A stretch of DNA of 64,000 bases from Mycobacterium sp. DL592 (GTDB lineage: Bacteria > Actinomycetota > Actinomycetes > Mycobacteriales > Mycobacteriaceae), in the NCBI RefSeq assembly GCF_011694515.1, contig NZ_CP050192.1, positions 3,606,172 to 3,670,171 on the forward strand, given 5' to 3'. Under the pieces are notes generated by a model. The model made no database searches. It was not told the DNA's origin and was given only the letters and a program-made list of their open reading frames with translations. Position numbers and translations under genes: made by a program. Positions 7,958 to 16,699 of this stretch are shown in pieces (within the stretch, counting starts at the first letter, position 1; every line of letters begins with the position of its first letter).

Positions 7958-8563
7958 ATGAGTAGATGGCCATCCGGCGCACAAAGCAGGTTGGAGCGCG
8001 CCGCCTTGGAGCTGTTCGTCGAGCAAGGTTTCGCGGACACGACCATTCCGCAGATCACCGCCCGCGCCGGCCTGACCACGCGCACGTTCTTCCGGCATTT
8101 CGCCGACAAGCGCGAGGTCCTCTTCGCCTACCAAGCCGAACTCCCGACCGTGGTCGCCAACGTCCTGGCCGACACCCCGACAGCCCTGGGCCCGATGGAC
8201 GCCATCGTTCAAGGACTGCAGACCGTCGCGACCGAGCTGGAGGGTCAACGCGACTACTTACTCACTCGACGCGGCATCATCGAGACAGACGACGGCCTAC
8301 GCGAACGCGAGCTGCGTAAACAGTCCGTCCTGTCCGACGCGATCAGGCACGGGCTTCTCAGGCGCGGCGTCGACGAACTCACCGCAACCCTGATAGCCCA
8401 GATCGCGGTCAGCGTCTTCGGCGTCGCCGTCACCCGGTGGCTCGATCAGGGCGAGCAACGATCATTGTTGCAAGTCCTCGACGAAACACTCACCGCCCTC
8501 GCGGTTTTGGCCGCGCACCCCACCGCCCCAGCACCAGACCCGGCATTGACCGATAAACCCTGA
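7958..8563 (+). CDS. TetR-family transcriptional regulator
   Basis: A 201-residue regulator with the helix-turn-helix ADTTIPQITARAGLTTRTFFRHFADKREVLFAY at about residues 25-60 and an all-helical ligand-binding C-terminus. ATG 7958 is preferred over in-frame ATG codons at 7895, 7898 and 7949 because a TACTAT box at 7945-7950 lies exactly seven bases before it, the arrangement of a leaderless mycobacterial transcript, and because the upstream ATGs lie in or near the operator. It is divergent from the two-gene oxidoreductase operon, which it likely represses. The ligand is unknown. The C-terminus is Ala/Pro-rich and looks disordered. Confidence 0.87.
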   Translation: MSRWPSGAQSRLERAALELFVEQGFADTTIPQITARAGLTTRTFFRHFADKREVLFAYQAELPTVVANVLADTPTALGPMDAIVQGLQTVATELEGQRDYLLTRRGIIETDDGLRERELRKQSVLSDAIRHGLLRRGVDELTATLIAQIAVSVFGVAVTRWLDQGEQRSLLQVLDETLTALAVLAAHPTAPAPDPALTDKP

Positions 8564-8774
8564 GGAATACGCCCGACGACAACCCCGAGTCCCGGGCGAC
8601 GATCATCGATCACTTTGGGAAAGAAATTTGAAGCGCCGCGAATGTCCAGATCCGAGATACCACGACTTACGGGCTTTGGGCGGTCACCAGAAGTCCACCT
8701 CCTAGTCCGGTCAAGCTTGTCGGCGCGACGGTTCGAGTTCCCTAAGGCTCGTGCGAACCCTCTGCGATAGCCGT
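8564..8774. other. Intergenic stretch without a visible gene
   Basis: Between the TetR stop codon and the tmRNA terminator. No frame has family-like sequence. A GGTTCGAGTTCC motif at about 8729-8740 resembles a tRNA T-loop, but flanking bases do not pair into a T-arm or a cloverleaf. No repeat of the tmRNA 3' end was seen that would mark an attachment-site duplication. Confidence 0.5.
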
Positions 8775-8812
8775 GGAAAAACAAAACAGGCCAGGCCTTT
8801 CGGCCTGGCCTG
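8775..8812 (-). terminator. Intrinsic terminator of tmRNA
   Basis: Read on the minus strand: an 11-bp perfect stem, CAGGCCAGGCC then GAAA loop then GGCCTGGCCTG, followed by TTTTGTTTTTCC. It lies nine bases downstream of the tmRNA 3' end. A stem with a real T tract is uncommon in mycobacteria, which makes this call strong. Confidence 0.92.
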
Positions 8813-8821
8813 CTTCTCTCG

Positions 8822-9189
8822 GGTGGAGCTGCCGGGAATTGAACCCGGGTCCTACGGCATTCCCTCGAGGCTTCTCCGTGCGCAGTTCGCTATGTCTCTA
8901 CTTGGATCTCCTGCTCACGCGAACAAGTCAGGATGACGATCCCAGTCGCTGTTTGATGTCCCCACGGGTCCCGCGACCGAACCCGTAGGTTTGTCCCTCT
9001 AGCTGATGCCAGGGTCCGGGCCGAGGGCGCTCCCGGTCTGACAGACACACCGTCGCTTAGGCAGCGAGGGCGTAGTCGCGCTGATTGGAATCGGCGCTTA
9101 ATTGGTTGCAACGACGCTTACGGTGGTCATTTGCCTGCACCGGCACGCTTCCCTTGATTCGATGCGCGAAGTCGAAACCGTTCAGCCCC
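8822..9189 (-). ncRNA. ssrA: Transfer-messenger RNA (tmRNA)
   Basis: Rescues ribosomes stalled on mRNAs lacking stop codons, working with SmpB. The 5' end GGGGCTGAACGGTTTCGACT is the standard tmRNA start; the 3' end has the T-arm GGGTTCAATTCCCGG and acceptor strand CAGCTCC, pairing with GGGGCTG with one G-U. The discriminator A is at 8824; the next bases are CCC, so the terminal CCA is not fully encoded. The body is about 366 nt. The tag frame near 9062-9097 reads ADSNQRDYALAA and ends in TAA, close to the M. tuberculosis tag as I recall it (H to N at position 4). Its protein partner smpB lies about 4 kb away at 13091-13597 on the same strand. Confidence 0.97.
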
Positions 9190-9222
9190 CCGCACCCCGG
9201 CCGAGGTTCGACCGGATTTCCA

Positions 9223-9251
9223 ATGGTACGCGGTGTACAACCGCGTCCGAA
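9223..9251 (-). promoter_or_regulatory. Candidate tmRNA promoter
   Basis: On the minus strand a TACCAT -10 box (9228-9223) lies 17 bases after a weak -35 box TTCGGA (9251-9246), which would start transcription about 27 nt before the mature 5' end. The spacer holds an imperfect palindrome, CGCGGTTGTACACCGCG. Only the -10 spacing is convincing. Confidence 0.35.
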
Positions 9252-9388
9252 AGCACATTAATCCCGGGCCCCGACATGTCGGCGTCGAGATCGACGTTGT
9301 GGCGGCCTCTTCCTGGGACTTCTCCGCCCGTTTGTGGGTTTCGGCGAAAGCGGGGGTGCGAAAGTGAGACTTTGTCTACATTGAGCGC

Positions 9389-9985
9389 GTGGCTGACAGC
9401 GTGCGCGTCCGGAAGGGCCAGCGGACCAGGGAGCGCATCGCCGGTGCCGCCGCCCGGCTGGTCATGACCGACGGCCTCGCGGCGGCCACCGCAGACCGCA
9501 TCGCCGCCGAGGCCGACGTGGCCAGGGCCACCTTCTTCCGGTACTTCGAATCCAAGGAGTACGCCGTCGCCGAAGGCTTCACCGCACTGTGGATCTCCGC
9601 GATCACCGACGCCCTGCGGCGCCAGCCCCCGCAGCTGTCCGCGACCGAAGCGCTGGCCGCAGCGTTCCGCGAACTCGGAGACGGATTCGAAGCGATCTCG
9701 GACACCATCGCCGATATCGAACGCCAGACCCGTGACTCGCTGAGCCTGCGCGCCTGGACCCTGTTGTCCTACCTGAGCTTCGAGAACGCGATCGCCGAGA
9801 CCATCGCCCCGCGACTGCCCGACCTGACCGTCGACGACCCGCGGCCCCGGCTCATCGGCGCGTTGACGATGGCCGCGGTCCGGATCTCCCTGGACGACTG
9901 GCTGCGCGACGGCGGCTCACTGTCCGAACGAATCTCCCGCGCGGTCGCCTCGATGGCACCGCGCTCGATCACCGACCAGAAGTGA
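9389..9985 (+). CDS. TetR-family transcriptional regulator
   Basis: A 198-residue regulator with the helix-turn-helix ATADRIAAEADVARATFFRYFESKEYAVAEGF at about residues 30-62. GTG 9389 is supported by a TACATT box at 9377-9382, six bases upstream, so the mRNA is probably leaderless. The same stretch carries a small imperfect palindrome, GAGAC-TTT-GTCTA (9366-9378), that could serve autoregulation. Its stop lies eight bases before the DUF1214-type gene, and the sulfotransferase gene follows with an overlap, so the three are likely one transcript with the regulator first. No substrate can be named. Confidence 0.88.
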   Translation: MADSVRVRKGQRTRERIAGAAARLVMTDGLAAATADRIAAEADVARATFFRYFESKEYAVAEGFTALWISAITDALRRQPPQLSATEALAAAFRELGDGFEAISDTIADIERQTRDSLSLRAWTLLSYLSFENAIAETIAPRLPDLTVDDPRPRLIGALTMAAVRISLDDWLRDGGSLSERISRAVASMAPRSITDQK

Positions 9986-9993
9986 GGCATTAG

Positions 9994-11070
9994 ATGAGTG
10001 GCGAGAAGTCACTGGAGGCGTGGGAGTTCGTCCGCAAGGTCCTGGCCGACACGACCGCGATGATCACCCAGGATGCTCGCGACGAACGCGAACTCCTCGA
10101 GGGCCTTCGGGTGCTCAACCGGGTCACGGCACTCTGCACCGAACTGTCCGTCGACACCGATCCGGATCATCCGCAGTTCGTGCAGATGTGCACGCCGTCG
10201 CGCTTCGTCGGCGGCCCGAACCCGCACGGCTCCTATCCGCTGGCGATGATCAGCGGCGACCGCGCCTACCGGCTCACCGGCACCCGCGGCACGTCGACCT
10301 ACCTCGGGTTGCAGGTGCTCGCCGGCACCGGGCTGAACCCGCGGCGGATGAGCAACTACCTCTCAGATCGCGACCTCGTCCTCGACGACGACGGCCGCTT
10401 CGACATCGTCTTCGCCGCGGCCGAGCCCGCCGACCTCGGCGGCGCCCAATTCGTCCAGATCCCCGAGGACGCCACCTCGATCGTCGTACGCGACTACGTC
10501 GCCGACCCAAAGACCGAAGTCCCGGTGGAGCTTCATATTTCGCGGCTCGACGACGCGGTGCCGCCAGTCCCGGTGACCGACGACCAACTGGCCGAGCAGC
10601 TGACCGCCATGGGCTGGACGATCGTGAAACTGACCACCCTGCACCGCACCGTGCGTCCGGACCTGCTGGACAACCCGAACACGTTGATCACCTCCGAGGC
10701 CGGCGCTCTCGGCGGAGAGAACACCACCCCGGACAACCTCTACATGCTCGGCTTGTTCGACCTCGAGTCGCATCAAAGCCTCGTACTGGAGTTCCAGCCA
10801 CCCGACACCCGGTACTGGTCGGTGACCTTGGAGAACATCTGGCACGAATGCCTCGAACCGCTGGTGCGCCAGAGCTCGGTGACCAACAAGGGAGTCGAGC
10901 CCGGCGAAGACGGCGTCATCCGGCTCAACATCGGCGCCGAGGACAGCGGCCAGGGCTACTGGCTGGACACCGGTGGACGGCGACGAGGTTTCATCACCCT
11001 GCGCTGGCTCGACAACCCGTCGGCACCCGAGGTGTCAGTTCGACTCGTGGACAAGGAGTTACAGCGATGA
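9994..11070 (+). CDS. DUF1214-type protein
   Basis: A 358-residue soluble protein without signal peptide or membrane segments. The C-terminal half has FQPPDTRYWSVTLENIWHECLEP, LNIGAEDSGQGYWLDTGGRRRGFITLRWLDNP and a final VRLVDKEL, patterns of DUF1214 proteins, in which a beta-rich domain ends with a conserved tryptophan-rich region. Biochemical function is unknown. The last codon overlaps the sulfotransferase start as ATGA, implying coupled translation. Pairs of a DUF1214 protein and a PAPS-type sulfotransferase are common in mycobacteria to my knowledge; whether the pair acts on one substrate is not shown here. Confidence 0.75.
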   Translation: MSGEKSLEAWEFVRKVLADTTAMITQDARDERELLEGLRVLNRVTALCTELSVDTDPDHPQFVQMCTPSRFVGGPNPHGSYPLAMISGDRAYRLTGTRGTSTYLGLQVLAGTGLNPRRMSNYLSDRDLVLDDDGRFDIVFAAAEPADLGGAQFVQIPEDATSIVVRDYVADPKTEVPVELHISRLDDAVPPVPVTDDQLAEQLTAMGWTIVKLTTLHRTVRPDLLDNPNTLITSEAGALGGENTTPDNLYMLGLFDLESHQSLVLEFQPPDTRYWSVTLENIWHECLEPLVRQSSVTNKGVEPGEDGVIRLNIGAEDSGQGYWLDTGGRRRGFITLRWLDNPSAPEVSVRLVDKELQR

Positions 11071-12248
11071 CGAGTGCGATCGCCGCGCGGCTGGACGCCG
11101 ACACGTTGATCGAGCAGGCATGTGAGCTCGCCGGCAGTGACGACTTCGGCGACGACGACGGCTGGCGCGACAACCTCGACCGCCTGCTCGACGCATTCAT
11201 CGAGGCCGACGACCTGTCGCCCATCGGCGTCGAGATCGCAGCAGCCGATGTCATTGTGCCGCTGCGCAACCGGCTGCAGATCACCGCCTGGCGCAAAGAG
11301 CACCCCGAGATCGCGCAGGAGAAGATCGAGCGCCCTATCATCATTTTGGGCCAGCCCCGCACGGGCACCACGATCCTCTACGACCTGCTGAACCAGGATC
11401 CTGATCTCCGCGCTCCCCTGACGTGGGAGGTCGACCAGCCGTTTCCGGTGCCGCAACCGGAGACCTACGAGACCGACTCGCGGATCGCCCAGACCGAGGC
11501 GGCGCTCGAGATGAGTGAGCAGCTGAATCCGGGCTTCATGAAGTTCCACCCGATGAGTGCACGCGGCGGTCAGGAATGCGTGCGGATCACTATGGGCACG
11601 TTCTGCAGCATGACCTACAGCACCCAGTACCTGCTGCCCGCTTACCAGCGCTGGCTGATGCACGAGGCCGACCATGCTGTCGCCTACCGCTACCATTGGA
11701 AGTTCTTGCAGCACTTGCAGTCCGGTGTTCCCGGCCAGTGGCTGCTGAAAAGCCCGGCGCATCTGTGGAACCTGGACACGGTACTCGCCGAATACCCCGA
11801 CGCGATCCTGGTCCAGACCCACCGCGATCCGCTGGTGGTAATCTCCTCGATCAGCGCGCTGATGGCGTATCTGCAGAGGCTGGCCAGCGACAAGTCATCG
11901 GTGCAGCGAGTGGCCGGGCAGTGCGCTGAAGAGAACATCCTGGGACTCGAACGCATGATGGGCTGGGTGGACGAGGGACTGCCGGGCGCCGACCGGATCA
12001 TCCACGTGCGCTTCGCCGACTTCATGGCTGATCCGTTCGCCACCATCGGTGCGGTCTACGACCGCATCGGCCGAGATCTCACGCCGCAGGCCGAACAGCT
12101 TATGCGCGAGCATCTTTCGGCCAACCCGGGCGACGGCGGCGGCAATCGCTACACCTGGGCCGACACCGGCCTGGACGCCGGCGAACTCCGTGAACGCTTC
12201 CGCACCTACCAGGAGCGCTTCGACGTCCCCAGTGAGACGCTGCGCTGA
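11067..12248 (+). CDS. Sulfotransferase-family protein
   Basis: A 393-residue protein with the PAPS-binding P-loop IILGQPRTGTTILYDLL (about residues 92-108) and the second phosphosulfate-binding region AILVQTHRDPLVVISSISALMA (about 248-270), which together define sulfotransferase family 3. The active-site-like segment LKSPAHLWNLDTVLAEYPDA lies between them. The expected reaction moves sulfate from PAPS to a hydroxyl of an unknown acceptor. ATG 11067 overlaps the preceding stop by four bases. The end of the gene abuts the convergent EamA gene, whose stop codon begins at the next base. Confidence 0.87.
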   Translation: MTSAIAARLDADTLIEQACELAGSDDFGDDDGWRDNLDRLLDAFIEADDLSPIGVEIAAADVIVPLRNRLQITAWRKEHPEIAQEKIERPIIILGQPRTGTTILYDLLNQDPDLRAPLTWEVDQPFPVPQPETYETDSRIAQTEAALEMSEQLNPGFMKFHPMSARGGQECVRITMGTFCSMTYSTQYLLPAYQRWLMHEADHAVAYRYHWKFLQHLQSGVPGQWLLKSPAHLWNLDTVLAEYPDAILVQTHRDPLVVISSISALMAYLQRLASDKSSVQRVAGQCAEENILGLERMMGWVDEGLPGADRIIHVRFADFMADPFATIGAVYDRIGRDLTPQAEQLMREHLSANPGDGGGNRYTWADTGLDAGELRERFRTYQERFDVPSETLR

Positions 12249-13073
12249 TCAGTGCGCGGAGATCATGGCGACGGCCACCAGGGCCAGCACCATACCGAGC
12301 ACCTGCCAGCGGGTGACCCGCTCGCGCAGCACCACGATGGCTAGCAGCACGGTGGCCGCCGGGTAGAGCGACATCAGCACACTGGCGACCGAGAGCATCG
12401 AAGCCTGCAGTGCCAGCAGCATCGCGACGTTGGCGCCCGTGTCCAACACTGCGGCGGCCATCGCCAACCAGAACGGAAAGCCCCGTGGCGCATGAAAGTC
12501 CCCCGCGCAGGCCGCCACCACCAAAACGATCGCGGTCGCCGAGAGTCGCGCGAAGAACAGCGGCCACAGCCGCGCCTCAACGGGAGCCTGGTGGATCAAC
12601 ACCCAGTTCAGCCCGAACGCGAGCCCCGATCCGATCGTCATCCACGCGACTTTGGCGGTGAACCGGTGCGGGCGCACATCTTCGTCGGTTGCCTCCCGAC
12701 TGACCAGTACCACCGCCAACAGCGCCAGCACTGTGCCCACCCCGGCGATCACACCGGGACGTTCACCCAGCGCGAGCCCGACACTGACCGGCACACCGGC
12801 CACCAGCACCGCTGTCAGCGGGGATACCACCGAGATGGGGCCCGAGGCCAGCGCGGCGTAGAACCACCAGACACCGAAGGCCTGGCTCACTCCGCACAAC
12901 AGCCCCCACACGACGGCGGGGGCGGAGATGGTGCCGCCCACCACTGCCGCCAGCACGCCCAGCAGCACCATCGCGACGGGATAGGAGACCAGCACCACCC
13001 GCAGTGCGGCGACGCGCCGCGACGCGATGCCTCCGACGAAGTCGCTGACGCCGTAACCGATCGCCGAGGCCAA
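12249..13073 (-). CDS. EamA/DMT-superfamily transporter
   Basis: A protein of about 274 residues with ten hydrophobic segments in two similar halves, as in drug/metabolite transporters: GYGVSDFVGGIASRR near the start and VLDTGANVAMLLALQASMLSVASVLMSLYPAATVLLA in the second EamA repeat, whose LYPAATVLLAIVVLRERVT ending is typical. The start is uncertain: TTG 13073 is the only standard start in frame, but the codons before it (VLIAVLL) would complete the first membrane segment and have no ATG or GTG. The gene follows smpB by about 17 bases on the same strand, so it may be read with it. Substrate unknown. Confidence 0.8.
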   Translation of the reverse strand: MASAIGYGVSDFVGGIASRRVAALRVVLVSYPVAMVLLGVLAAVVGGTISAPAVVWGLLCGVSQAFGVWWFYAALASGPISVVSPLTAVLVAGVPVSVGLALGERPGVIAGVGTVLALLAVVLVSREATDEDVRPHRFTAKVAWMTIGSGLAFGLNWVLIHQAPVEARLWPLFFARLSATAIVLVVAACAGDFHAPRGFPFWLAMAAAVLDTGANVAMLLALQASMLSVASVLMSLYPAATVLLAIVVLRERVTRWQVLGMVLALVAVAMISAH

Positions 13074-13090
13074 GGCGAGCAGGACCGCGA

Positions 13091-13597
13091 TCAGGACATG
13101 CCCTTGGCGCGCCTGCCGAGTTCGCGTACCACCTCACGCTCGGCGTCGCGGCGGGCCAGATCCTGTCGTTTGTCGTGGGCCTGTTTACCTCGGGCCAGGG
13201 CGAGTTCGACCTTGACCCGGCCCTCACTGAAGTACAGCGACAACGGCACCAGGGTGAGGTTGCCGTCGCGAATCTTGCCGACCAGCGTGTCGATCTGGCT
13301 GCGGTGCAGCAGCAGCTTGCGATTGCGCCGCGGTGCGTGGTTGGTCCAGCTGCCGGAGTGATACTCCGGGATGTGCAGGTTGCGCAGCCAGATCTCCCCG
13401 TCGTCGACGGTGGCGAACGCGTCGGCCAACGACGCCTGCCCGTCGCGCAGGCTCTTGACCTCGGTGCCCTGCAGAACGACACCGGCCTCGTAGGTGTCGA
13501 GGATCGAATAGTTGTGCCGCGCTTTGCGGTTGGTGGCGACGATCTTCTTGCCGCCCTTGACGTCACCCGCTTTGCTGGCCGGCGTTTTCTTGGCCAC
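13091..13597 (-). CDS. smpB: SsrA-binding protein SmpB
   Basis: RNA-binding partner of tmRNA that delivers it to stalled ribosomes. The 168-residue protein contains [65 protein letters not shown] and a C-terminal basic tail with [26 protein letters not shown], all hallmarks of SmpB. GTG 13597 is the start: GGAGG lies five bases upstream and overlaps the ftsX stop codon. It is the last of the ftsE-ftsX-smpB group, and the tmRNA gene itself lies about 4 kb downstream on the same strand. Confidence 0.97.
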   Translation of the reverse strand: MAKKTPASKAGDVKGGKKIVATNRKARHNYSILDTYEAGVVLQGTEVKSLRDGQASLADAFATVDDGEIWLRNLHIPEYHSGSWTNHAPRRNRKLLLHRSQIDTLVGKIRDGNLTLVPLSLYFSEGRVKVELALARGKQAHDKRQDLARRDAEREVVRELGRRAKGMS

Positions 13598-13599
13598 GG

Positions 13600-14496
13600 C
13601 TACCTCCGCACGTAGAGGCGCAAGGTGACGTAGGCGGTGACTCCGGACATGGCAACGCCGAGGAAGACAAGCCACGGCGTCACGAAATAGAGGATGTCGG
13701 CGTAATTGACCTTCGCGATGAGATTGGCTCGATAGAACTGGTCGAGCGCCCGTTCCAGGAACATTGCCCGCACCACGATCAGCCCGACGATCGCGAAGAA
13801 CACCCCGATCAGCGCCGCCAGCACCGCCTCGAGCAGGAACGGAAGCTGGGTGTACCACCGGGTGGCGCCGACCATCCGCATGATGCCGATCTCGGTGCGT
13901 CTGGTGTAGGCCGCGACTTGAACCATGTTGGCGATCAACAGAACCGCACCGATCGCCTGCACCACGGCGACCGCGAAGGCGACGTTGGACAACCCGTCGA
14001 GCACGGCGAACAGCCGGTCGATCAGTTCCTTCTGGTTGAGCACGTTGAGCACACCCGGCTGGCCCTGCATCGCGGCGTCGAAATCCTTGTGCTGCTCGGG
14101 ATTGTCGAGCTTGACGATGAACGACGCCGGGAAGGCGTCCTTGCTGGCGAGGTCCTTGAACTGAGGGTTCTTGGCGATCGCGTCGTCGTAGGCGTCGGTC
14201 TGATTGAGGAAGCGCACCGACTTGACGTCGTCCAGACCCTCGATCTTGGTGCGCAGCGCCTTGCACACGTCGCCGTCGCACGTCGGGTCGTTCGCCGAGA
14301 TGTCGTTGGTCAGGAAGACCTGACTCTCGACACGGTCGAGGTAGATGTGCCGGGACTGGTCGGCCAGTCGCAGCACCAGCAGACCGCCGCCGAACAGCCC
14401 GAGCGAGATCGCCGTCGTCACGATCATCGCCACGGTCATCGTGACGTTGCGGCGAAGTCCGGTGAAGACCTCGTTGAGCAGGAAGCCGAAGCGCAC
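13600..14496 (-). CDS. ftsX: Cell division protein FtsX
   Basis: Membrane subunit of the FtsEX complex, which uses ATP hydrolysis by FtsE to activate peptidoglycan hydrolases at the septum. The 298-residue chain has the FtsX pattern: cytoplasmic N-terminus, first membrane segment ([23 protein letters not shown], about 20-42), an extracellular domain of about 110 residues with a Cys pair (TCDGDVC), then three membrane segments in the C-terminal half, including [19 protein letters not shown] 14496 follows the ftsE TAA directly, with no bases between. Co-transcribed with ftsE and smpB. Confidence 0.96.
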   Translation of the reverse strand: MRFGFLLNEVFTGLRRNVTMTVAMIVTTAISLGLFGGGLLVLRLADQSRHIYLDRVESQVFLTNDISANDPTCDGDVCKALRTKIEGLDDVKSVRFLNQTDAYDDAIAKNPQFKDLASKDAFPASFIVKLDNPEQHKDFDAAMQGQPGVLNVLNQKELIDRLFAVLDGLSNVAFAVAVVQAIGAVLLIANMVQVAAYTRRTEIGIMRMVGATRWYTQLPFLLEAVLAALIGVFFAIVGLIVVRAMFLERALDQFYRANLIAKVNYADILYFVTPWLVFLGVAMSGVTAYVTLRLYVRR

Positions 14497-15186
14497 TTAA
14501 CGATCCATTCCGTAGACGCCACGCTGCTCGTCGCGCACAAGCCTGCCAAGTGACAGCTCGACCACGCGCTGGCGCATGGAGTCGACGATGTGGTGGTCGT
14601 GGGTGGCCATCAGCACCGTGGTGCCCGTCCGGTTGATCCGTTCGAGCAGGTCCATGATGTCCTTGCTGGTGTCGGGGTCGAGGTTTCCGGTGGGCTCGTC
14701 GGCCAGCAGCACCAGGGGGCGGTTGACGAACGCCCGCGCGATCGCGACGCGCTGCTGCTCACCGCCGGACAGTTCGGCGGGCAGCCGGTTGGCCTTGCCG
14801 GATAGCCCAACCATCTCCAGGACGTCGGGCACCACCCGGTTGATGGTGTCGGGCTTCTTGCCGATCACCTCGAGGGCGAACGCGACGTTCTCGAAGACGC
14901 TCTTCTGCTGCAGCAGCCGGAAGTCCTGGAACACGCAGCCGATGACCTGGCGCAGTTTGGGGATGTGGCGGCCGGAGAGCTTGTTGACGTGAAACTTCGA
15001 CACCTGGATCTCACCGGAGGTCGGTGTCTCTTCGGCCAGCAGCAGCCGCATGAACGTCGACTTGCCCGAACCCGACGGTCCGATGAGGAAGACGAACTCA
15101 CCCTTGTCGATCTTGACGCTGACATTGTCGAGGGCTGGGCGGGCCGACGACTTGTACTGCTTGCTGACATGGTCAAGGGTGATCAT
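14497..15186 (-). CDS. ftsE: Cell division ATP-binding protein FtsE
   Basis: ABC-type ATPase of the FtsEX complex. The 229-residue protein has Walker [11 protein letters not shown]-loop [22 protein letters not shown], signature [15 protein letters not shown], Walker [14 protein letters not shown] and switch His in [14 protein letters not shown] 15186 starts the conserved [11 protein letters not shown]; the same frame is open further upstream but has no conserved content there. It overlaps nothing upstream; a 35-bp gap separates it from the Thr/Ser/Pro-rich membrane protein gene. FtsX starts at the base after its stop. Confidence 0.97.
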   Translation of the reverse strand: MITLDHVSKQYKSSARPALDNVSVKIDKGEFVFLIGPSGSGKSTFMRLLLAEETPTSGEIQVSKFHVNKLSGRHIPKLRQVIGCVFQDFRLLQQKSVFENVAFALEVIGKKPDTINRVVPDVLEMVGLSGKANRLPAELSGGEQQRVAIARAFVNRPLVLLADEPTGNLDPDTSKDIMDLLERINRTGTTVLMATHDHHIVDSMRQRVVELSLGRLVRDEQRGVYGMDR

Positions 15187-15221
15187 CACGGCACGCCAGT
15201 GTAGCTGTCTGGACTCGTGGG

Positions 15222-15731
15222 CTACTGCGTCGGCGCGGCGGGGGTCGACATCGGACCCTGACCCGGCGCTGGTGACGGAGCGGGTGTCGGGCTGGGCGCG
15301 CCGGGCAGCGGCGGCACTCCGGGAGGTGCCGGGGTGGTCGTGGTCGGAATTGTCGGCGAAGTCGGTGGGGTCGGTGAGGTCGGTGACGTGGGCGAGGTCG
15401 GTGACGTCTCCCCCGGCGAGGTGGTCTCCGTCGGCGACGTCGGTGAGGTCGTCGGCGTCTCGCTGGTCGTCGTGGTGGTCGTCGGCGTCTGAGTGCGCCG
15501 CTGCACGTCGGTGCGCGGCACCCAGGTGTAGGACGGGTCGGGGATGAATCCCGGCGGGACCACCTGCGTGGCGGGCGCTTCCTGCGGCTGCGGCTGGTAG
15601 GTGTCGTAGAGCCACCAGACGGCGATGAACGCGATCAGCAGCGCCGCGGTCGACGTGCGGAGTCGTCCCCACAGGATGTAGGCGGGCCAGCCGCGGCCCT
15701 CCTTGGTCTTCGGTCTCACCGAGAGCTTCAT
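15222..15731 (-). CDS. Thr/Ser/Pro-rich single-pass membrane protein
   Basis: A 169-residue protein, matching in position the unnamed gene between prfB/mscS and ftsE in M. tuberculosis (Rv3103c region). It has a cytoplasmic basic N-terminus (KTKEGRGWP), one membrane segment at about residues 28-45 ([18 protein letters not shown]), then an outside region ending in a low-complexity tail: threonine runs, repeated TSP units and proline/alanine-rich sequence from about residue 80 to the end. Such tails are typical of mannosylated or cell-wall-spanning proteins. The start overlaps the MscS-type stop as ATGA. No catalytic motif is visible; a role in envelope or division is only suggested by the neighbours. 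Confidence 0.8.
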   Translation of the reverse strand: MKLSVRPKTKEGRGWPAYILWGRLRTSTAALLIAFIAVWWLYDTYQPQPQEAPATQVVPPGFIPDPSYTWVPRTDVQRRTQTPTTTTTTSETPTTSPTSPTETTSPGETSPTSPTSPTSPTPPTSPTIPTTTTPAPPGVPPLPGAPSPTPAPSPAPGQGPMSTPAAPTQ

Positions 15732-16699
15732 TTCTTGCCCTCCGGACCCTGCGTTTCCTCTTCGGCTCCCCCGGCGGTCGCCGGGTGCACCAGCGCGCCG
15801 ACCACAGGCGTGGAGTCCCCGGAGGTCACGATGCCGGCCCGGGCCAGGGCACCCACGACGAGCAGGCGCAGCCGCCGGCCGGCCTCGAACTGCTTGCCGG
15901 GCAGGGTCCGCGCCACCATGCGCAGGTTCACGGTGTCCAGTTCGATGCTTTCCACGCCCATCAGCTGCGGCTGGTCGAGGAGCAGCTCCTTCAGAGCGCT
16001 GTCCTTCATCGCGGAATCGCAGACAGCGTGCAGCACCTCATTGACCTTGTTCAGGTCGGCGGTGGTGGGCACCGGGATGTCGATGACCGCGCGCGCCCAG
16101 TCCTTGGAGAGGTTCAGCGACTTCATGATCTGGCCGTTGGGGATCGTGTACATCTCCCCCTCGGCGGTACGCAGCTTGGTGACCCGGAGAGTGACGTCCT
16201 CGACGGTGCCCATGGCGTCGTTCGACGACCCCAGCGTCAACTCCACGAGGTCACCGAAGCCGTACTGCTTCTCGGTGATGATGAAGAAACCCGAGAGCAG
16301 GTCCTGCACGATGCGTTGGGCTCCGAAGCCGAGCGCGGCGCCGAGCACCGCGGCGGGTGCGACGAGCGAGCTGACCGGTACCGCGAGGATGTCGGTGATC
16401 TCCACGGTCACCATCACCGCCAGCAGGGCGATCGCGACGTAGGAGATGACCGAGGCGACGGCCTGGCGGTGCTTGGCGCTCTCGGAGCGGACCAGGGCGT
16501 CGCTCTCGCGGAAGTCGGCGTCGATGCGGCGGGTGATCTTCTGCGCCGACCAGTTGATGAATCGTGCAGCGAGCAACGCACCGATGAGCAGCAGTGCGAT
16601 GTGCAGTCCGCGGCCCAGGATCCATTCCCCGATGTCGCCATGCCAGAAGTCATGCCAACGTTGGGAGAAGGGAAACGCCAGGAGCTTATTCGTCGTCAT
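15728..16699 (-). CDS. MscS-family mechanosensitive ion channel
   Basis: A 323-residue membrane channel expected to open under membrane tension and release solutes. Three N-terminal hydrophobic segments end in the pore helix region [44 protein letters not shown], the strongest MscS signature, with the beta domain after it ([28 protein letters not shown]). The C-terminal tail after about residue 300 is Glu/Gly/Lys-rich. ATG 16699 starts [15 protein letters not shown] and overlaps the prfB end by 14 bp; a longer frame to 16753 lies inside prfB. It is part of the prfB-mscS-ftsEX run. Confidence 0.9.
   Translation of the reverse strand: MTTNKLLAFPFSQRWHDFWHGDIGEWILGRGLHIALLLIGALLAARFINWSAQKITRRIDADFRESDALVRSESAKHRQAVASVISYVAIALLAVMVTVEITDILAVPVSSLVAPAAVLGAALGFGAQRIVQDLLSGFFIITEKQYGFGDLVELTLGSSNDAMGTVEDVTLRVTKLRTAEGEMYTIPNGQIMKSLNLSKDWARAVIDIPVPTTADLNKVNEVLHAVCDSAMKDSALKELLLDQPQLMGVESIELDTVNLRMVARTLPGKQFEAGRRLRLLVVGALARAGIVTSGDSTPVVGALVHPATAGGAEEETQGPEGKK

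Noticed and set aside
8720..8760. tRNA-like T-loop GGTTCGAGTTCC downstream of the TetR gene
   Set aside because: Flanking bases do not form the T stem, and no acceptor, D or anticodon arms can be drawn on either strand.
15330..15490. Short tandem repeats that could suggest a CRISPR or VNTR
   Set aside because: The repeats are codon-level Thr/Ser/Pro units inside a membrane protein gene. There are no unique spacers and no constant direct repeat.
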